Positions 16,782 to 25,464 of a stretch of DNA of 64,000 nt are shown piece by piece (the first letter of the stretch is position 1; the number at the start of each line of letters is the position of its first letter). The DNA comes from Erythrobacter sp. SG61-1L. Lineage in GTDB: Bacteria > Pseudomonadota > Alphaproteobacteria > Sphingomonadales > Sphingomonadaceae. Location of the stretch: positions 62,001 through 126,000 of the forward strand of contig NZ_JXQC01000003.1 in the NCBI RefSeq assembly GCF_001305965.1, given 5' to 3'. The translations under genes and the position numbers were made by a program. The notes beneath the pieces were generated by a model. It did no database searches and was not told the DNA's origin. It saw nothing but the letters and a program-made list of their open reading frames with translations.

Positions 16782-19268
16782 TCAGAACCTGTATTTCGCG
16801 CCGATCCAAGCCTGCCGGCCGAGCAAATATGGGCTGCTGCCTGCAAGATCGTCGTCCGACTGCTTGGTGTCGAACAGGTTGCTGATCGCGGCTGTCAGCG
16901 TGAGCGTGCCGTAGCGCGAGCGGACCACGTCCGCCTCGAGATTGAGGTCCACGTCCACCGCGTCGGAATAATGGACCAGCTCGTAGACGTCATAACGGAC
17001 GCCTTCGATCGTCTGGTTGACCAGCGTATCCTCAATATAGTCGAAGCCGCTTCGGAAATGGACGCTGACATTGCTACGCAACCTGTCGGACAGCCAACTG
17101 CCCGACCATGTCGCGTTGATCAGCAGTGGAGAATGATAGTTGGACGCATCGTTCAGCGCGGCGATCTCGCGCGAAGTGTAGAACCCGCCATCGTAGAGGA
17201 CCGGCAGCACATCCCAGAACAGGTCATCGACATCTTCCAGATAATCCGGGTTTGAACGGTCGGTAGTGGAATAATTGACGCTGAAACCCAGCGCATGCTT
17301 GCCGAGGCTACGTTCCCATTCGAACGAGACGCCGCGATATTTGGTCCAGCCATCGTTGCTCATATTGTAATAGCGCAGCGTCAGGTTGCCGGCATCTTCG
17401 GTCAGCATCGGGGTTCTGACGAAGGCGTTCTTCCCGTCACGATAAATGCCCTTGAGGCGCGCGACGCCGCCCAGTGCCCGGCCGGTTACGGCAGCGGTGA
17501 GTTCGTCCGAATACGGAGTCTTGAGGTTCGAATTGCGATAGCTGGTGGCATTGGTGACGGAATACAGTGCCCATCCGTCATCGGAATAGAGCAGATCGCT
17601 GCCGCTGCTCACGCCGGTGCGGCGCCAAAGTTCGGTGCTCGGATATTGTTCGCGCAGGGCGTAGCTAAGCATGCTGGTGCCGTAATAGCGATTGGCGCCA
17701 ACACTCACTTCGATGTCGTTCCAAGGGAGGCGGTAGGCAGCGGCAAAACGCGGCGCCAGCACGTGATTGCCCAGGAAGCTTTCATAATCGTAGCGCAGGC
17801 CGCCGCGCAGGGTCAGCGTGCCGGTTTCCAGCGTTCCCTCAAGCCATGCTCCAGCGGAATCGAGAGAGACGCGCGCATTGTAAGCCTTACTGTAATTATA
17901 CTGTTCCAGCGCATATTCGCCGCTGGCGCAGTCGAGACTTTCGCCGTCCAGGCAGACGATGTTGCTGGCAAGCTTGCCCCGGCTATAGGCCAGAACGTCC
18001 ACGGGGCGTGATTTGCGGGCAGTGACATGTTCGTAATCCACGCCGCCGCGCAGGGCCAGATCGCCCAGTTCGGTGCTCATGGTGCCCTTCAGCGTGTAGA
18101 TACGCTGGGTCTGGTCCAGATCGCCAATGCCGCCAATTGTGCAGGAACTGTTGTCGCAGAAGGCACCGTTCGTGGTGGTGTTGGGGATATTGTATTGCAC
18201 GCCCGGCGCTGTGCGGCTGGTATCGGTATAGGCATAGGAGCCTTCGACTTTCCAGTTGACGGTGCCGGTATGTTCAAGTTCCAGCTTGGAAGTGATCCCG
18301 CCGCCTTTGGAATTCACGACCGCGTCCACTGCCACATCGGTGGATGAGGTGCTGCTGTATGGCGAATAGGCGAACTGTCCGCGCAGGACGGTGGCATTGT
18401 CGATGTCGAAAATGCCCTTCACCAGCACATTGTCGCTCAGGTCGCGGAAGCGACGCTGGGCATTGCCATATTTGGCGCTGGCGAAGTGAGTGACGCGGGA
18501 TTCAGAGTGATTATAGGCGATCAGCACTGCTGCACGGTCGCTCAGTGGAAGGTCTATCGTGGCGCCGTAACGCCATTTCTCGAATTCCGGCGTTGCCGGA
18601 AGATCACCATCTTCATACAGGGCTTCCGCGCTGCGAGTCAGCTTGAAGCTCGTGACTTCGTCACTGGTGTGGGAAGCAGTGGCCGTCACGCCGAAAGTGC
18701 GGCTGGGGTCGCGCGTTTCGATCGTCACTGCACCGCCGGTGAAATTCCCATATTCGGCCGAGACGTTGGAATCGAAGACGGTGATCTTGCCGATCAGTTC
18801 TGAATCGAGCCAGTGCGTCTGAGAGCTGGGGCCCGCGACTTCGCTGCCGTTCTGCGGATTGTCGTTCGTGACGTCGAGGCGCGAATTGATGTTCACGCCA
18901 TCCAGCGTGATGTTGTTCGCGTAATAATGCCCGCCTGAAATCGTGATATTTGCGGGACGGATGTCCTGAATGTTGTCTTGCGATGCTACGCCGTCGGTTT
19001 GGTCGAACTGTACGGTGGGCAGGATGCGAAGCAGCCTGTTGACGTCGCCCGAGCCGGGTGTGCGCAACTGGATGTCCTGCCGGTCGATCGTTGTCATACC
19101 GGAAGCGACCCCGGTGCCCAGCTTCGCGGGCGGGGCGATCTGTTCGCCTTCCGCGACCACTTCGGGCAGGCTTTCCGCCGCCCCATCGCTGTCCGATTGA
19201 GCCTGTGCCGCCCCGCCCCAAAGGCCTGCGGCGGCAATGGCGATCCAAGCTGTGTGCATTCGCATCAT
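16782..19268 (-). CDS. TonB-dependent receptor, Fur-type promoter
   Basis: The 828-residue protein has a signal peptide ending AAQAQ, a plug domain (LLRILPTVQFDQTDGV, ITLDGVNINSRLDV, SAEYGNFTGGAVTIETRD) and a barrel closing with the Phe-terminal strand WIGAKYRF. The plug deviates from the siderophore-receptor norm: it lacks the usual RG-x-G motif and has IRPANITISGGHYYANNITL instead. It precedes a di-heme peroxidase in the same operon. A Fur-like sequence lies at 19314-19340, about 45 bp upstream of the start, suggesting iron repression. The ligand could be a siderophore, heme or a metal-loaded peptide; nothing in the sequence decides. Confidence 0.9.
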   Translation of the reverse strand: MMRMHTAWIAIAAAGLWGGAAQAQSDSDGAAESLPEVVAEGEQIAPPAKLGTGVASGMTTIDRQDIQLRTPGSGDVNRLLRILPTVQFDQTDGVASQDNIQDIRPANITISGGHYYANNITLDGVNINSRLDVTNDNPQNGSEVAGPSSQTHWLDSELIGKITVFDSNVSAEYGNFTGGAVTIETRDPSRTFGVTATASHTSDEVTSFKLTRSAEALYEDGDLPATPEFEKWRYGATIDLPLSDRAAVLIAYNHSESRVTHFASAKYGNAQRRFRDLSDNVLVKGIFDIDNATVLRGQFAYSPYSSTSSTDVAVDAVVNSKGGGITSKLELEHTGTVNWKVEGSYAYTDTSRTAPGVQYNIPNTTTNGAFCDNSSCTIGGIGDLDQTQRIYTLKGTMSTELGDLALRGGVDYEHVTARKSRPVDVLAYSRGKLASNIVCLDGESLDCASGEYALEQYNYSKAYNARVSLDSAGAWLEGTLETGTLTLRGGLRYDYESFLGNHVLAPRFAAAYRLPWNDIEVSVGANRYYGTSMLSYALREQYPSTELWRRTGVSSGSDLLYSDDGWALYSVTNATSYRNSNLKTPYSDELTAAVTGRALGGVARLKGIYRDGKNAFVRTPMLTEDAGNLTLRYYNMSNDGWTKYRGVSFEWERSLGKHALGFSVNYSTTDRSNPDYLEDVDDLFWDVLPVLYDGGFYTSREIAALNDASNYHSPLLINATWSGSWLSDRLRSNVSVHFRSGFDYIEDTLVNQTIEGVRYDVYELVHYSDAVDVDLNLEADVVRSRYGTLTLTAAISNLFDTKQSDDDLAGSSPYLLGRQAWIGAKYRF

Positions 19269-19313
19269 TCGCGCCCTGTTCTGTTGCTTACAGGCGCGTC
19301 AATAACGATCCTC

Positions 19314-19340
19314 AATGCTAATGCAAATGATTCTCAATAG
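19314..19340 (-). promoter_or_regulatory. Fur-box-like element
   Basis: The stretch contains GCAAATGATTCTCAAT, which read on the reverse strand is ATTGAGAATCATTTGC. This matches the Fur-box pattern of NAT(A/T)AT-type hexamers around a central T-A pair. It sits about 45 bp upstream of the TBDR gene on the minus strand. The rest of the 320-bp divergent region (19269-19588) holds no credible gene; an 80-codon minus-strand frame at 19334-19576 has no features. Confidence 0.55.
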
Positions 19341-19588
19341 ATTTTTATGCAATTGATCAACTGTGCATCATTCCTGTCCATGGCGCGCAGGATGACAGGT
19401 GTTCCGATATGGTCAGGTGGCCTTTCGCGATGCGAGATGTCTTGCGGGTGCGTGGATGAGCTTGCTGGATAAGACTGTTTGAAGGCGTTGGTCGCAATAG
19501 TGACCTGAAATCGCAAACGACCGGTCATGCCAACGTAACTACCTGAGTTCATTGGCGCGGCGACACCAAAATCCATGAGGAACCTATG

Positions 19589-21898
19589 ATGCGCCCCTCC
19601 ATCAAGTTCGCTTCGATTCTGCTCGCCGGCACTGCGCTGATCCCGTCCGTCGCCATGGCCGAGGAGGCCGCCGATCAGGCCGGTGGCGCCGTAGACGAGG
19701 CCACAATCATCGTTACGGCTCAGAAGATCGAACAGCGTGCCATCGACGTGCCGATGACGATTTCGGCAAATACGGGCGCGGCGATGGAACGTCTGGGCGT
19801 GTCGGATCTCGACGAACTGGCAAATTATGTTCCCGGCCTGAACATTCAGGAGCAGAGCGCCAACAATCCGGGCATCGTCATTCGCGGGATCACGTCGGAC
19901 AGCGGTTCTGCCCAGCAGGCCGCGCGCGTGACGCTTTATTATAACGGCGTGGACATCTCGCGTTCGCGCGGTGCCTATCAGGCAATCTACGACATGAACC
20001 GGATTGAGGTGATCAAGGGACCGCAGGCCACCCTGTTCGGCACGGCATCCACTATCGGTGCCGTCAGCATGATCACCAACAAGCCGGAACCGGGCGTGTC
20101 CGGCGAAGTGACGGGCGGCCTCGGCAATTACGACGCCATCCTGCTGCGCGGCTACCTGAATGCAGGCAATGACGTTATCGCGGGCCGCATTGCTGGCGAA
20201 TGGAAGAAGCGCGACGGTTATGTCACTAACCTGTCCGACCGGCAGGACGATCTCTACGCGCAGGACAATCTCGGCTTGCGCGGATCGCTGCGCTACACCC
20301 CGAATGATGCCCTGACGATCGACCTTGTCGGCACCTATGACCGGCAGCGCAATTCGGGTACGCCGTTCGTTTCCGGCACTTATCCGACTGCTGACGGGCC
20401 GGCGAACCCCTTTGGCTCAGCCAACCTTTCCGGCGCGCCGGAACCGATCGCGAGCCAGGTGTTTGGCGACGGCAAGCTCGGCCTTGTGCGCGATGTTTAC
20501 GATGCAAACCTGTCGTTTGATTGGGAACTGGGCGGCGGCTGGACGCTGTCCATGGTAAATGGCTATCGCGAATTCGATGCCGACGAAGTGTTCGATGCCG
20601 ACGGTACGCAGGCGTGGTTCCTCGAATTCGCAGAGGAAGCGGCGGGTTGGCAAACCAGCCACGAAACCCGCTTCACTTATGACAGCGATACGCTGCGCGG
20701 ATCGTTCGGCTTCAACTATTTCTATGAGAACAGCCACCAGATCGTTCCTTTCTCCACGGAGGAAGGAACCTATCTGCAATGCGCCGCAAAGGTGGTGCCG
20801 AACCTTCCCTGTATCGCGGCAGACGGCACGCTGATGGCGGATCAGGCCACCGGTTTCCTGACCGGCGGGCTGGCCGCGGCGATCCCCTATACCTCCACTT
20901 TCGGCAATTACGGCAAGAACGCATCCTATTCGCTGTTTGGCGATGTCACCTGGCTGCCCACGCCCGATCTGGAACTGACGGCGGGCGTGCGCGGACTGCT
21001 GGAAAACCGCAAGTCGGGCTATTTTGCAGTGGTGCCCAATTCGGTGCTCACCGGAACTCCGCTTATCCCGGGTCAGGTCGATACCGATGGCACAATCTGG
21101 GCGGATGATAATTTCGATGCAATCCTGCCGCGCTTCAACGTGCTGTATCGCCTCAGCCCGCAGGTGAACCTCTATGCCACCGTTTCGAAGGGCCGCCGCT
21201 CGCCCACGCTGAACGTCAGCGCCAGCAGCATCAGCGTGATCCCGCAGGAAGTGGTCTGGAACTATGAAGGCGGGGTGAAATTCTCCAGCCGGGTCGCTTC
21301 GGGTTCGGTCGGCGTCTATTACCAGAAGTATGACAACTTCCAGGTCAGCCGCCAGGTGACCGATGCCAACGATCCTTCGGGTCAGCCGGTCGGCTCCACC
21401 GTGACGGAAAGCGCGGGCAGCGCCAGCAATCTTGGCATCGAGGCCGAACTGCAGCTGCGGCCCACTTCGTGGCTGAGTGTGTTCGGCAATATCGGCTATA
21501 TCGATGGCGGGATCGACGACAAGGCGGCCAATGGCATCTATGCGGGCGACCGCTTCCGCCTGCAGCCGGAAGTGCAGGCATCGGCCGGCTTCACGGTGGA
21601 TGCGCCGCTTGCACAGGGCGTGCGCTTCTTCGCAACGCCTTCGCTGACCTATCGCGGTAAGATCTATTTCGAAGTGCCCAATTCGGAAGTCACCAGCCAG
21701 GGGCCGGTCACGCTGATCAATGCGCGCGCGGGCGTCAGCTTCGCGAATGACAAGTATGAGATTGCCGTGTTTGGCCGCAATATCGCCGATGAGAAATACC
21801 TGCTTGACGCAGGCAATACGGGCGGCGCCTTTGGTATTCCCACCTTCATCCCGGCGGAGCCGCGCATGTATGGTGTGCAGGCCACGGCGCGGTTCTGA
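19589..21898 (+). CDS. TonB-dependent receptor paired with PhoD
   Basis: The protein has 769 residues. GAGGAA lies 6 bp before the second of two adjacent ATGs, so I use 19589. The signal peptide ends SVAMA. A TonB-box region ATIIVTAQKIEQ is followed by a plug with IVIRGITSDSG and MNRIEVIKGPQATLFGTAST. The barrel ends in YGVQATARF. This plug style is common in sphingomonad receptors of unknown ligand. A Tat-exported PhoD phosphatase gene starts 29 bp downstream, so the receptor may import a product of that phosphatase or a phosphorylated or chelated ligand. No phosphate-regulon box was recognised upstream. Confidence 0.92.
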   Translation: MRPSIKFASILLAGTALIPSVAMAEEAADQAGGAVDEATIIVTAQKIEQRAIDVPMTISANTGAAMERLGVSDLDELANYVPGLNIQEQSANNPGIVIRGITSDSGSAQQAARVTLYYNGVDISRSRGAYQAIYDMNRIEVIKGPQATLFGTASTIGAVSMITNKPEPGVSGEVTGGLGNYDAILLRGYLNAGNDVIAGRIAGEWKKRDGYVTNLSDRQDDLYAQDNLGLRGSLRYTPNDALTIDLVGTYDRQRNSGTPFVSGTYPTADGPANPFGSANLSGAPEPIASQVFGDGKLGLVRDVYDANLSFDWELGGGWTLSMVNGYREFDADEVFDADGTQAWFLEFAEEAAGWQTSHETRFTYDSDTLRGSFGFNYFYENSHQIVPFSTEEGTYLQCAAKVVPNLPCIAADGTLMADQATGFLTGGLAAAIPYTSTFGNYGKNASYSLFGDVTWLPTPDLELTAGVRGLLENRKSGYFAVVPNSVLTGTPLIPGQVDTDGTIWADDNFDAILPRFNVLYRLSPQVNLYATVSKGRRSPTLNVSASSISVIPQEVVWNYEGGVKFSSRVASGSVGVYYQKYDNFQVSRQVTDANDPSGQPVGSTVTESAGSASNLGIEAELQLRPTSWLSVFGNIGYIDGGIDDKAANGIYAGDRFRLQPEVQASAGFTVDAPLAQGVRFFATPSLTYRGKIYFEVPNSEVTSQGPVTLINARAGVSFANDKYEIAVFGRNIADEKYLLDAGNTGGAFGIPTFIPAEPRMYGVQATARF

Positions 21899-21927
21899 TC
21901 TTTCGCGAACAGAAGGACAGGCAAACC

Positions 21928-23553
21928 ATGAAACTCGCGATTGACCGCAGAACCCTCGTCAAGGCCGGCATGCTCGGCCTTGGCGCCCTTTCCACGCCGG
22001 GCGTTGCCGCGCTGCTGACTGCGCGGGGCTTTACCCACGGGGTTGCCAGTGGGGAACCGAGGCAAAACAGCGTGCTGCTGTGGACACGCTACGCCGGGTC
22101 CGGCGATACGACTCTGCGTGTTGACGTGGCGCGCGATCCCGACTTTTCACAGATTGTGACTGGCGGAGAAGCGATTGCACGGGCCGATGCCGATTACACC
22201 GCCAAGGCCGTGATTGGCGATCTGCCCGCCAATAGCTGGCTGTTCTACCGCTTCGTCGCGCCCGATGGCTCGATGAGCCGGGTAGGGCGCACACGCACCT
22301 TGCCGGAAGGAGACATCGCCCGCTTCGGCATTGGCCTCTTCTCCTGTTCCAACCTGCCCTATGGCTGGTTCAACGCTTATGCCCATGCCGCGGGCCGCCA
22401 GGACATCGATCTGACGATCCATGTGGGCGACTATTTCTACGAATATGCGGCGGGCAATTACCCGCCTGTGGACGAAGCGGTGGCCGGGCGCTTGCTGCAG
22501 CCCGACCACGAGACGCTGACGCTGGCCGATTACCGGATGCGCTATGCCTGTTACCGGCTGGATGAAGACCTGCAGAACCTGCACGCGGCCTTTCCGATGA
22601 TCGCCCGCTGGGACGATCACGAGAGCGCCAACAACAGCTGGAAGGATGGGGCAGAGAACCACCAGCCCGATACGGAAGGCCCTTGGTCTGTCCGCAAGGC
22701 CATGGCGGAGAAGGCCTATCGCGAATGGCTGCCCGTGTCCGAGAACGTGTGGGACAGCTATCAGATTGGCACGCTGGCCACGATCTTCCTGCCCGAAACG
22801 CGCCTGACCGCGCGGACCGAAGAGGCAGACATCGCAGCGGCGCTTAAGGGCCAGACCGACATCGGCAAGGCGCTCCTCCACTTCCGTGACGAAGTATGGA
22901 TGGACCCGTCGCACACCCTGCTGGGACAGGCACAGGAAGACTGGTTGTTCGGCGGGCTTCGCCAGTCGAAACAATCCGGCACGCAGTGGCAGATTCTGGC
23001 GCAGCAAGTGGTGATGGGGACGGTTTCCGCCCCGCAGGACATGCTGAGTTGGTTCGGCAACGACGCATCGGAACAGGTGAAGCGCTATGTCCAGCTTGCG
23101 GCAGCTTCGGCGCAGGCAGGCCTGCCGTACAATCTGGATGCGTGGGACGGGTATCCGGTCGCCCGCAATCGGCTGTACGAGGCCGCGCTTGCCGCCAACG
23201 CGGATCTGGTCGTGCTGGCGGGTGACAGCCATAACGCCTGGGGCAATAATCTAGCCCATGGCAGCGAGCGTGTGGGCGTGGAATTCGCGGGCCACTCCGT
23301 GACCTCGCCCGGTTTTGAGCATTACGCCGTCGGTGCTCGCCCGCAGGACGTGGCCCGATCGCTGATGCAGGCCAATCCCGGCCTCGTGTTCAGCGATACC
23401 AGCCGGCGCGGCTATGTCTCGCTCGACGTCAGGCCGGATGCCGTCACGGGGGCGTGGCACTTCCTCGACACTATCCAGCGGCGCAGTTCCGCAATGGCGG
23501 AAACGGTCAGCATGAAGGTGCGCAAGGGCCAGCACCTGCTTGAGGCTGTGTAG
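21928..23553 (+). CDS. PhoD-family alkaline phosphatase, Tat-exported
   Basis: This 541-residue metallophosphoesterase is predicted to cross the membrane by the Tat system. The N-terminus has the twin-arginine motif DRRTLVKAG ahead of a hydrophobic core. A PhoD N-terminal beta domain (HGVASGEPRQNSVLLWTRY) precedes the catalytic domain. Metal-ligand motifs visible are HVGDYFYEYA, RWDDHESANNSWK and LAGDSHNAWGNNL. PhoD enzymes release phosphate from mono- and diesters, including teichoic acid or phospholipid headgroups, using Ca and Fe. It is 29 bp downstream of a TBDR and is followed by a terminator, so the two form a bicistronic scavenging unit. A second PhoD is at 42035. Confidence 0.93.
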   Translation: MKLAIDRRTLVKAGMLGLGALSTPGVAALLTARGFTHGVASGEPRQNSVLLWTRYAGSGDTTLRVDVARDPDFSQIVTGGEAIARADADYTAKAVIGDLPANSWLFYRFVAPDGSMSRVGRTRTLPEGDIARFGIGLFSCSNLPYGWFNAYAHAAGRQDIDLTIHVGDYFYEYAAGNYPPVDEAVAGRLLQPDHETLTLADYRMRYACYRLDEDLQNLHAAFPMIARWDDHESANNSWKDGAENHQPDTEGPWSVRKAMAEKAYREWLPVSENVWDSYQIGTLATIFLPETRLTARTEEADIAAALKGQTDIGKALLHFRDEVWMDPSHTLLGQAQEDWLFGGLRQSKQSGTQWQILAQQVVMGTVSAPQDMLSWFGNDASEQVKRYVQLAAASAQAGLPYNLDAWDGYPVARNRLYEAALAANADLVVLAGDSHNAWGNNLAHGSERVGVEFAGHSVTSPGFEHYAVGARPQDVARSLMQANPGLVFSDTSRRGYVSLDVRPDAVTGAWHFLDTIQRRSSAMAETVSMKVRKGQHLLEAV

Positions 23554-23563
23554 GTTTGCTCAA

Positions 23564-23595
23564 GGGGCCGCCGCGTTGCGTGGCGGCCCTTTCCT
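23564..23595 (+). terminator. rho-independent terminator after PhoD
   Basis: GGGCCGCC (23565-23572) pairs with GGCGGCCC (23582-23589) across a 9-base loop and is followed by TTTCCT. It lies 12 bp after the PhoD stop. Confidence 0.8.
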
Positions 23596-23789
23596 GTAGG
23601 AAAGGGGCACTACCATCAGGCCCGCGTCGGGAAACCCCATTAGAAAGCTGGAGATAACCTCTCGCTGGAACTCTTCGGCTTGACCGCCGGAAGCCGGAAC
23701 AGGCGGCTAGTTACGAGCGGCGCCGTGCGGTCAGGCATAAACTCTATCGCTGCACTTGAAAAAGCTGTCGCAAGGAATAGGGTTCGGCG

Positions 23790-24227
23790 ATGCTCTCGCA
23801 GAAAAGCCGCTATACCATTCGTGCGCTTCAGCATCTGGCCGCGATTTACCCGGAAGGCCGCGCCCAGATGGGTGAGATTGCGAAAGCACAGAACATCCCG
23901 CCCAAATTTCTGACAGTGATCCTGTCGGAACTGGTCCGGGTGGGTATCGTGATGTCCCAGCGCGGGCGCGAGGGCGGATACCAGCTTGCCCTACCGCCAG
24001 TGGACATTCGTTATGGCGACATCATTCGGATAACGCGTGGTTCACTGGCGCTGGTGCCATGCGCCAGCCGTTATGCGCACGAGCATTGCGATCATTGCTT
24101 GCCGGAAAGCGAATGCCGTCTGCGCGCCCTGATGCTGAAAGTGCGGGACGAGACGGCAGCGATCCTCGACGGGATAACTCTCGCCGATCCGATCGCCACC
24201 GCACCGGAATTCATCATCGAAGACTGA
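23790..24227 (+). CDS. Rrf2-family transcriptional regulator with a Cys cluster
   Basis: The 145-residue protein has the Rrf2 winged-helix N-terminus (MLSQKSRYTIRALQHLAAIY) and the recognition helix segment IPPKFLTVILSELVRVGIV, followed by SQRGREGGYQLA. Four cysteines, C91, C100, C103 and C109, sit where IscR, NsrR and RsrR carry their Fe-S ligands, so an iron-sulfur sensor for redox, NO or iron is likely. AAGGAATAGGG precedes the ATG. Its 3' end overlaps the convergent hydrolase gene by 14 bp. A palindrome upstream of that hydrolase gene (24951-24971) looks like an Rrf2 operator. The neighbouring cytochrome genes fit redox control. Target and cofactor are inference. Confidence 0.9.
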   Translation: MLSQKSRYTIRALQHLAAIYPEGRAQMGEIAKAQNIPPKFLTVILSELVRVGIVMSQRGREGGYQLALPPVDIRYGDIIRITRGSLALVPCASRYAHEHCDHCLPESECRLRALMLKVRDETAAILDGITLADPIATAPEFIIED

Positions 24228-24909
24228 GCCTGGCAGGACCATCGGGTTCGCACCTGACATAAGGGCGGGACGTCCTGCGGACGGAGTCAGATGCTCGCTC
24301 GGTAACCTTTCGGCGCTCTTCTTCCACCTTGGCCTGCGCAGCATTGTTGAGCAGTCGGCGCAGCAGGAAGCGGCCATAGGGCCAATCCCTGATATTCGAC
24401 TGCGCGTTGATGTGGCCCAGCGGACCGGCATCGATCAGGCGGCTGCCCCATGTGCGCGCCATCCGCCTTGCCTTGCCGAAGCTGGCATAGGGATCGTTGC
24501 CGCTCGCCACCAGTATCGAGGGGAAAGGCAGCTTTCCGCGCGATAGCGGTGCGAAGGGGGCAAGGCGGGAATCGATCGGCGCATCCTCCACTTCGGGCGG
24601 GGCAACCAACAGGGCACCGATCACCTTGCCCGTTTCCGGCCGCCGAAGTGCGTTCCACCAGGAGACGGCGTGGCAGCCGAGACTGTGCGCGACGAGCAAG
24701 ACTGGACGGTCCGCAGCTTCGATTGCAGCGCCAAGACGGTCGGCCCAAATTGCCGGCTGTGGGCGGTCCCACATGCCGAGTTGCACGCGGCTGCAGTCGT
24801 CGCGCTCCCGTTCCCAGTGAGTCTGCCAATGACCGGGGCCGCTATTGTCGAGACCCGGGACGATCAGCACCAGTGGCCTGTCCGGGTTGCTGTTATGGAC
24901 TTCCGTCAT
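24214..24909 (-). CDS. RBBP9/YdeN-type small alpha/beta hydrolase
   Basis: The 231-residue protein has the short alpha/beta-hydrolase fold of the RBBP9/YdeN family. The oxyanion loop region is VPGLDNSGPGHWQTHWE. The nucleophile elbow is AHSLGC (catalytic Ser). The acid is in ASGNDPYAS and the His in GPLGHINAQSN, so the triad is complete. Members are serine hydrolases with poorly known substrates. A basic C-terminal tail of about 35 residues overlaps the Rrf2 gene. AAGGAG lies 7 bp before the ATG. The gene is transcribed from a promoter carrying a TCCCTA-N9-TAGGGA palindrome. Confidence 0.85.
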   Translation of the reverse strand: MTEVHNSNPDRPLVLIVPGLDNSGPGHWQTHWERERDDCSRVQLGMWDRPQPAIWADRLGAAIEAADRPVLLVAHSLGCHAVSWWNALRRPETGKVIGALLVAPPEVEDAPIDSRLAPFAPLSRGKLPFPSILVASGNDPYASFGKARRMARTWGSRLIDAGPLGHINAQSNIRDWPYGRFLLRRLLNNAAQAKVEEERRKVTERASDSVRRTSRPYVRCEPDGPARLSLR

Positions 24910-24950
24910 TTTCTCGCTCCTTCGTGGCCATGCCTAAGGGTCGTCGAATA

Positions 24951-24971
24951 TCCCTATCTAAATGGTAGGGA
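24951..24971. promoter_or_regulatory. palindrome, candidate Rrf2 operator
   Basis: TCCCTA at 24951-24956 and TAGGGA at 24966-24971 are perfect 6-bp arms around a 9-base A/T-rich spacer, 42 bp upstream of the hydrolase start. Size and A/T-rich centre resemble type 1 IscR sites. The adjacent Rrf2 gene is the obvious candidate for the binding protein. Confidence 0.5.
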
Positions 24972-25074
24972 AATGCGAATTAGGTGAAGCGAGATGATTT
25001 GTCGACTAATTTAGTAGAGATTTGAGGTTAGGAAAATTTGGCCGGGCGATGGCTGGGCTTGCGACAGCTCGTGC

Positions 25075-25461
25075 TCAGTCCTGTGGCGGAACAACGGCCC
25101 AGTGCGGACCTGCATCGACCAAAGCCAATCCGGTCTGCCGGGCAAGCTGACGCGCGGCGGACATTGTATCAGGCGGGCCGGGTAATTCGCCATTGAATGC
25201 CAGCCTCCGCAATTGCGGCAGCGTCACGATGCGCAGGCTGGAATAGCGGTTGAGATCGTCAATCGCTTCGCCAAGCGTGGCATTTCGGTAGACCAGCCTT
25301 GTTCCTTCGATCTTACCGTGCAGGCCTTTCTGCCATTCGGCACGCGCTGCGCGGTCTTCAAGCCAGTGCGGAAGCACGGCAAAGACGGCGAGCGCGCACA
25401 GTGCTCCCGCCGTCAGTCGCAAGATCATCCGCCGAGTTGCAGTGCGAAGTGCCATCGGCAA
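25075..25461 (-). CDS. orphan FecR C-terminal-like (STN/DUF4974-like) membrane protein
   Basis: The protein has 128 residues: an Arg-rich N-terminus, one membrane segment (LTAGALCALAVFAVLPHWL) and a periplasmic domain of about 85 residues. That domain reads LVYRNATLGEAIDDLNRYSS and then IVTLPQLRRLAFNGEL. It has the same layout as the C-terminal domain of FecR proteins; compare FQDEPLSAAVDEYNRYLDGK in the FecR at 37715. The FecR N-terminal sigma-binding region and the beta-sandwich are absent. No sigma factor gene is next to it. It starts 3 bp after the cytochrome b561 stop, so the two are cotranscribed. It may be a stripped-down signalling or secretin-like interaction module, or a decayed FecR. 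Confidence 0.65.
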   Translation of the reverse strand: MPMALRTATRRMILRLTAGALCALAVFAVLPHWLEDRAARAEWQKGLHGKIEGTRLVYRNATLGEAIDDLNRYSSLRIVTLPQLRRLAFNGELPGPPDTMSAARQLARQTGLALVDAGPHWAVVPPQD

Positions 25462-25464
25462 GGC

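Noticed and set aside
19334-19576. 80-codon minus-strand frame in the TBDR intergenic region
   Set aside because: No ribosome-binding site or domain, and it overlaps the Fur-like box and promoter region.
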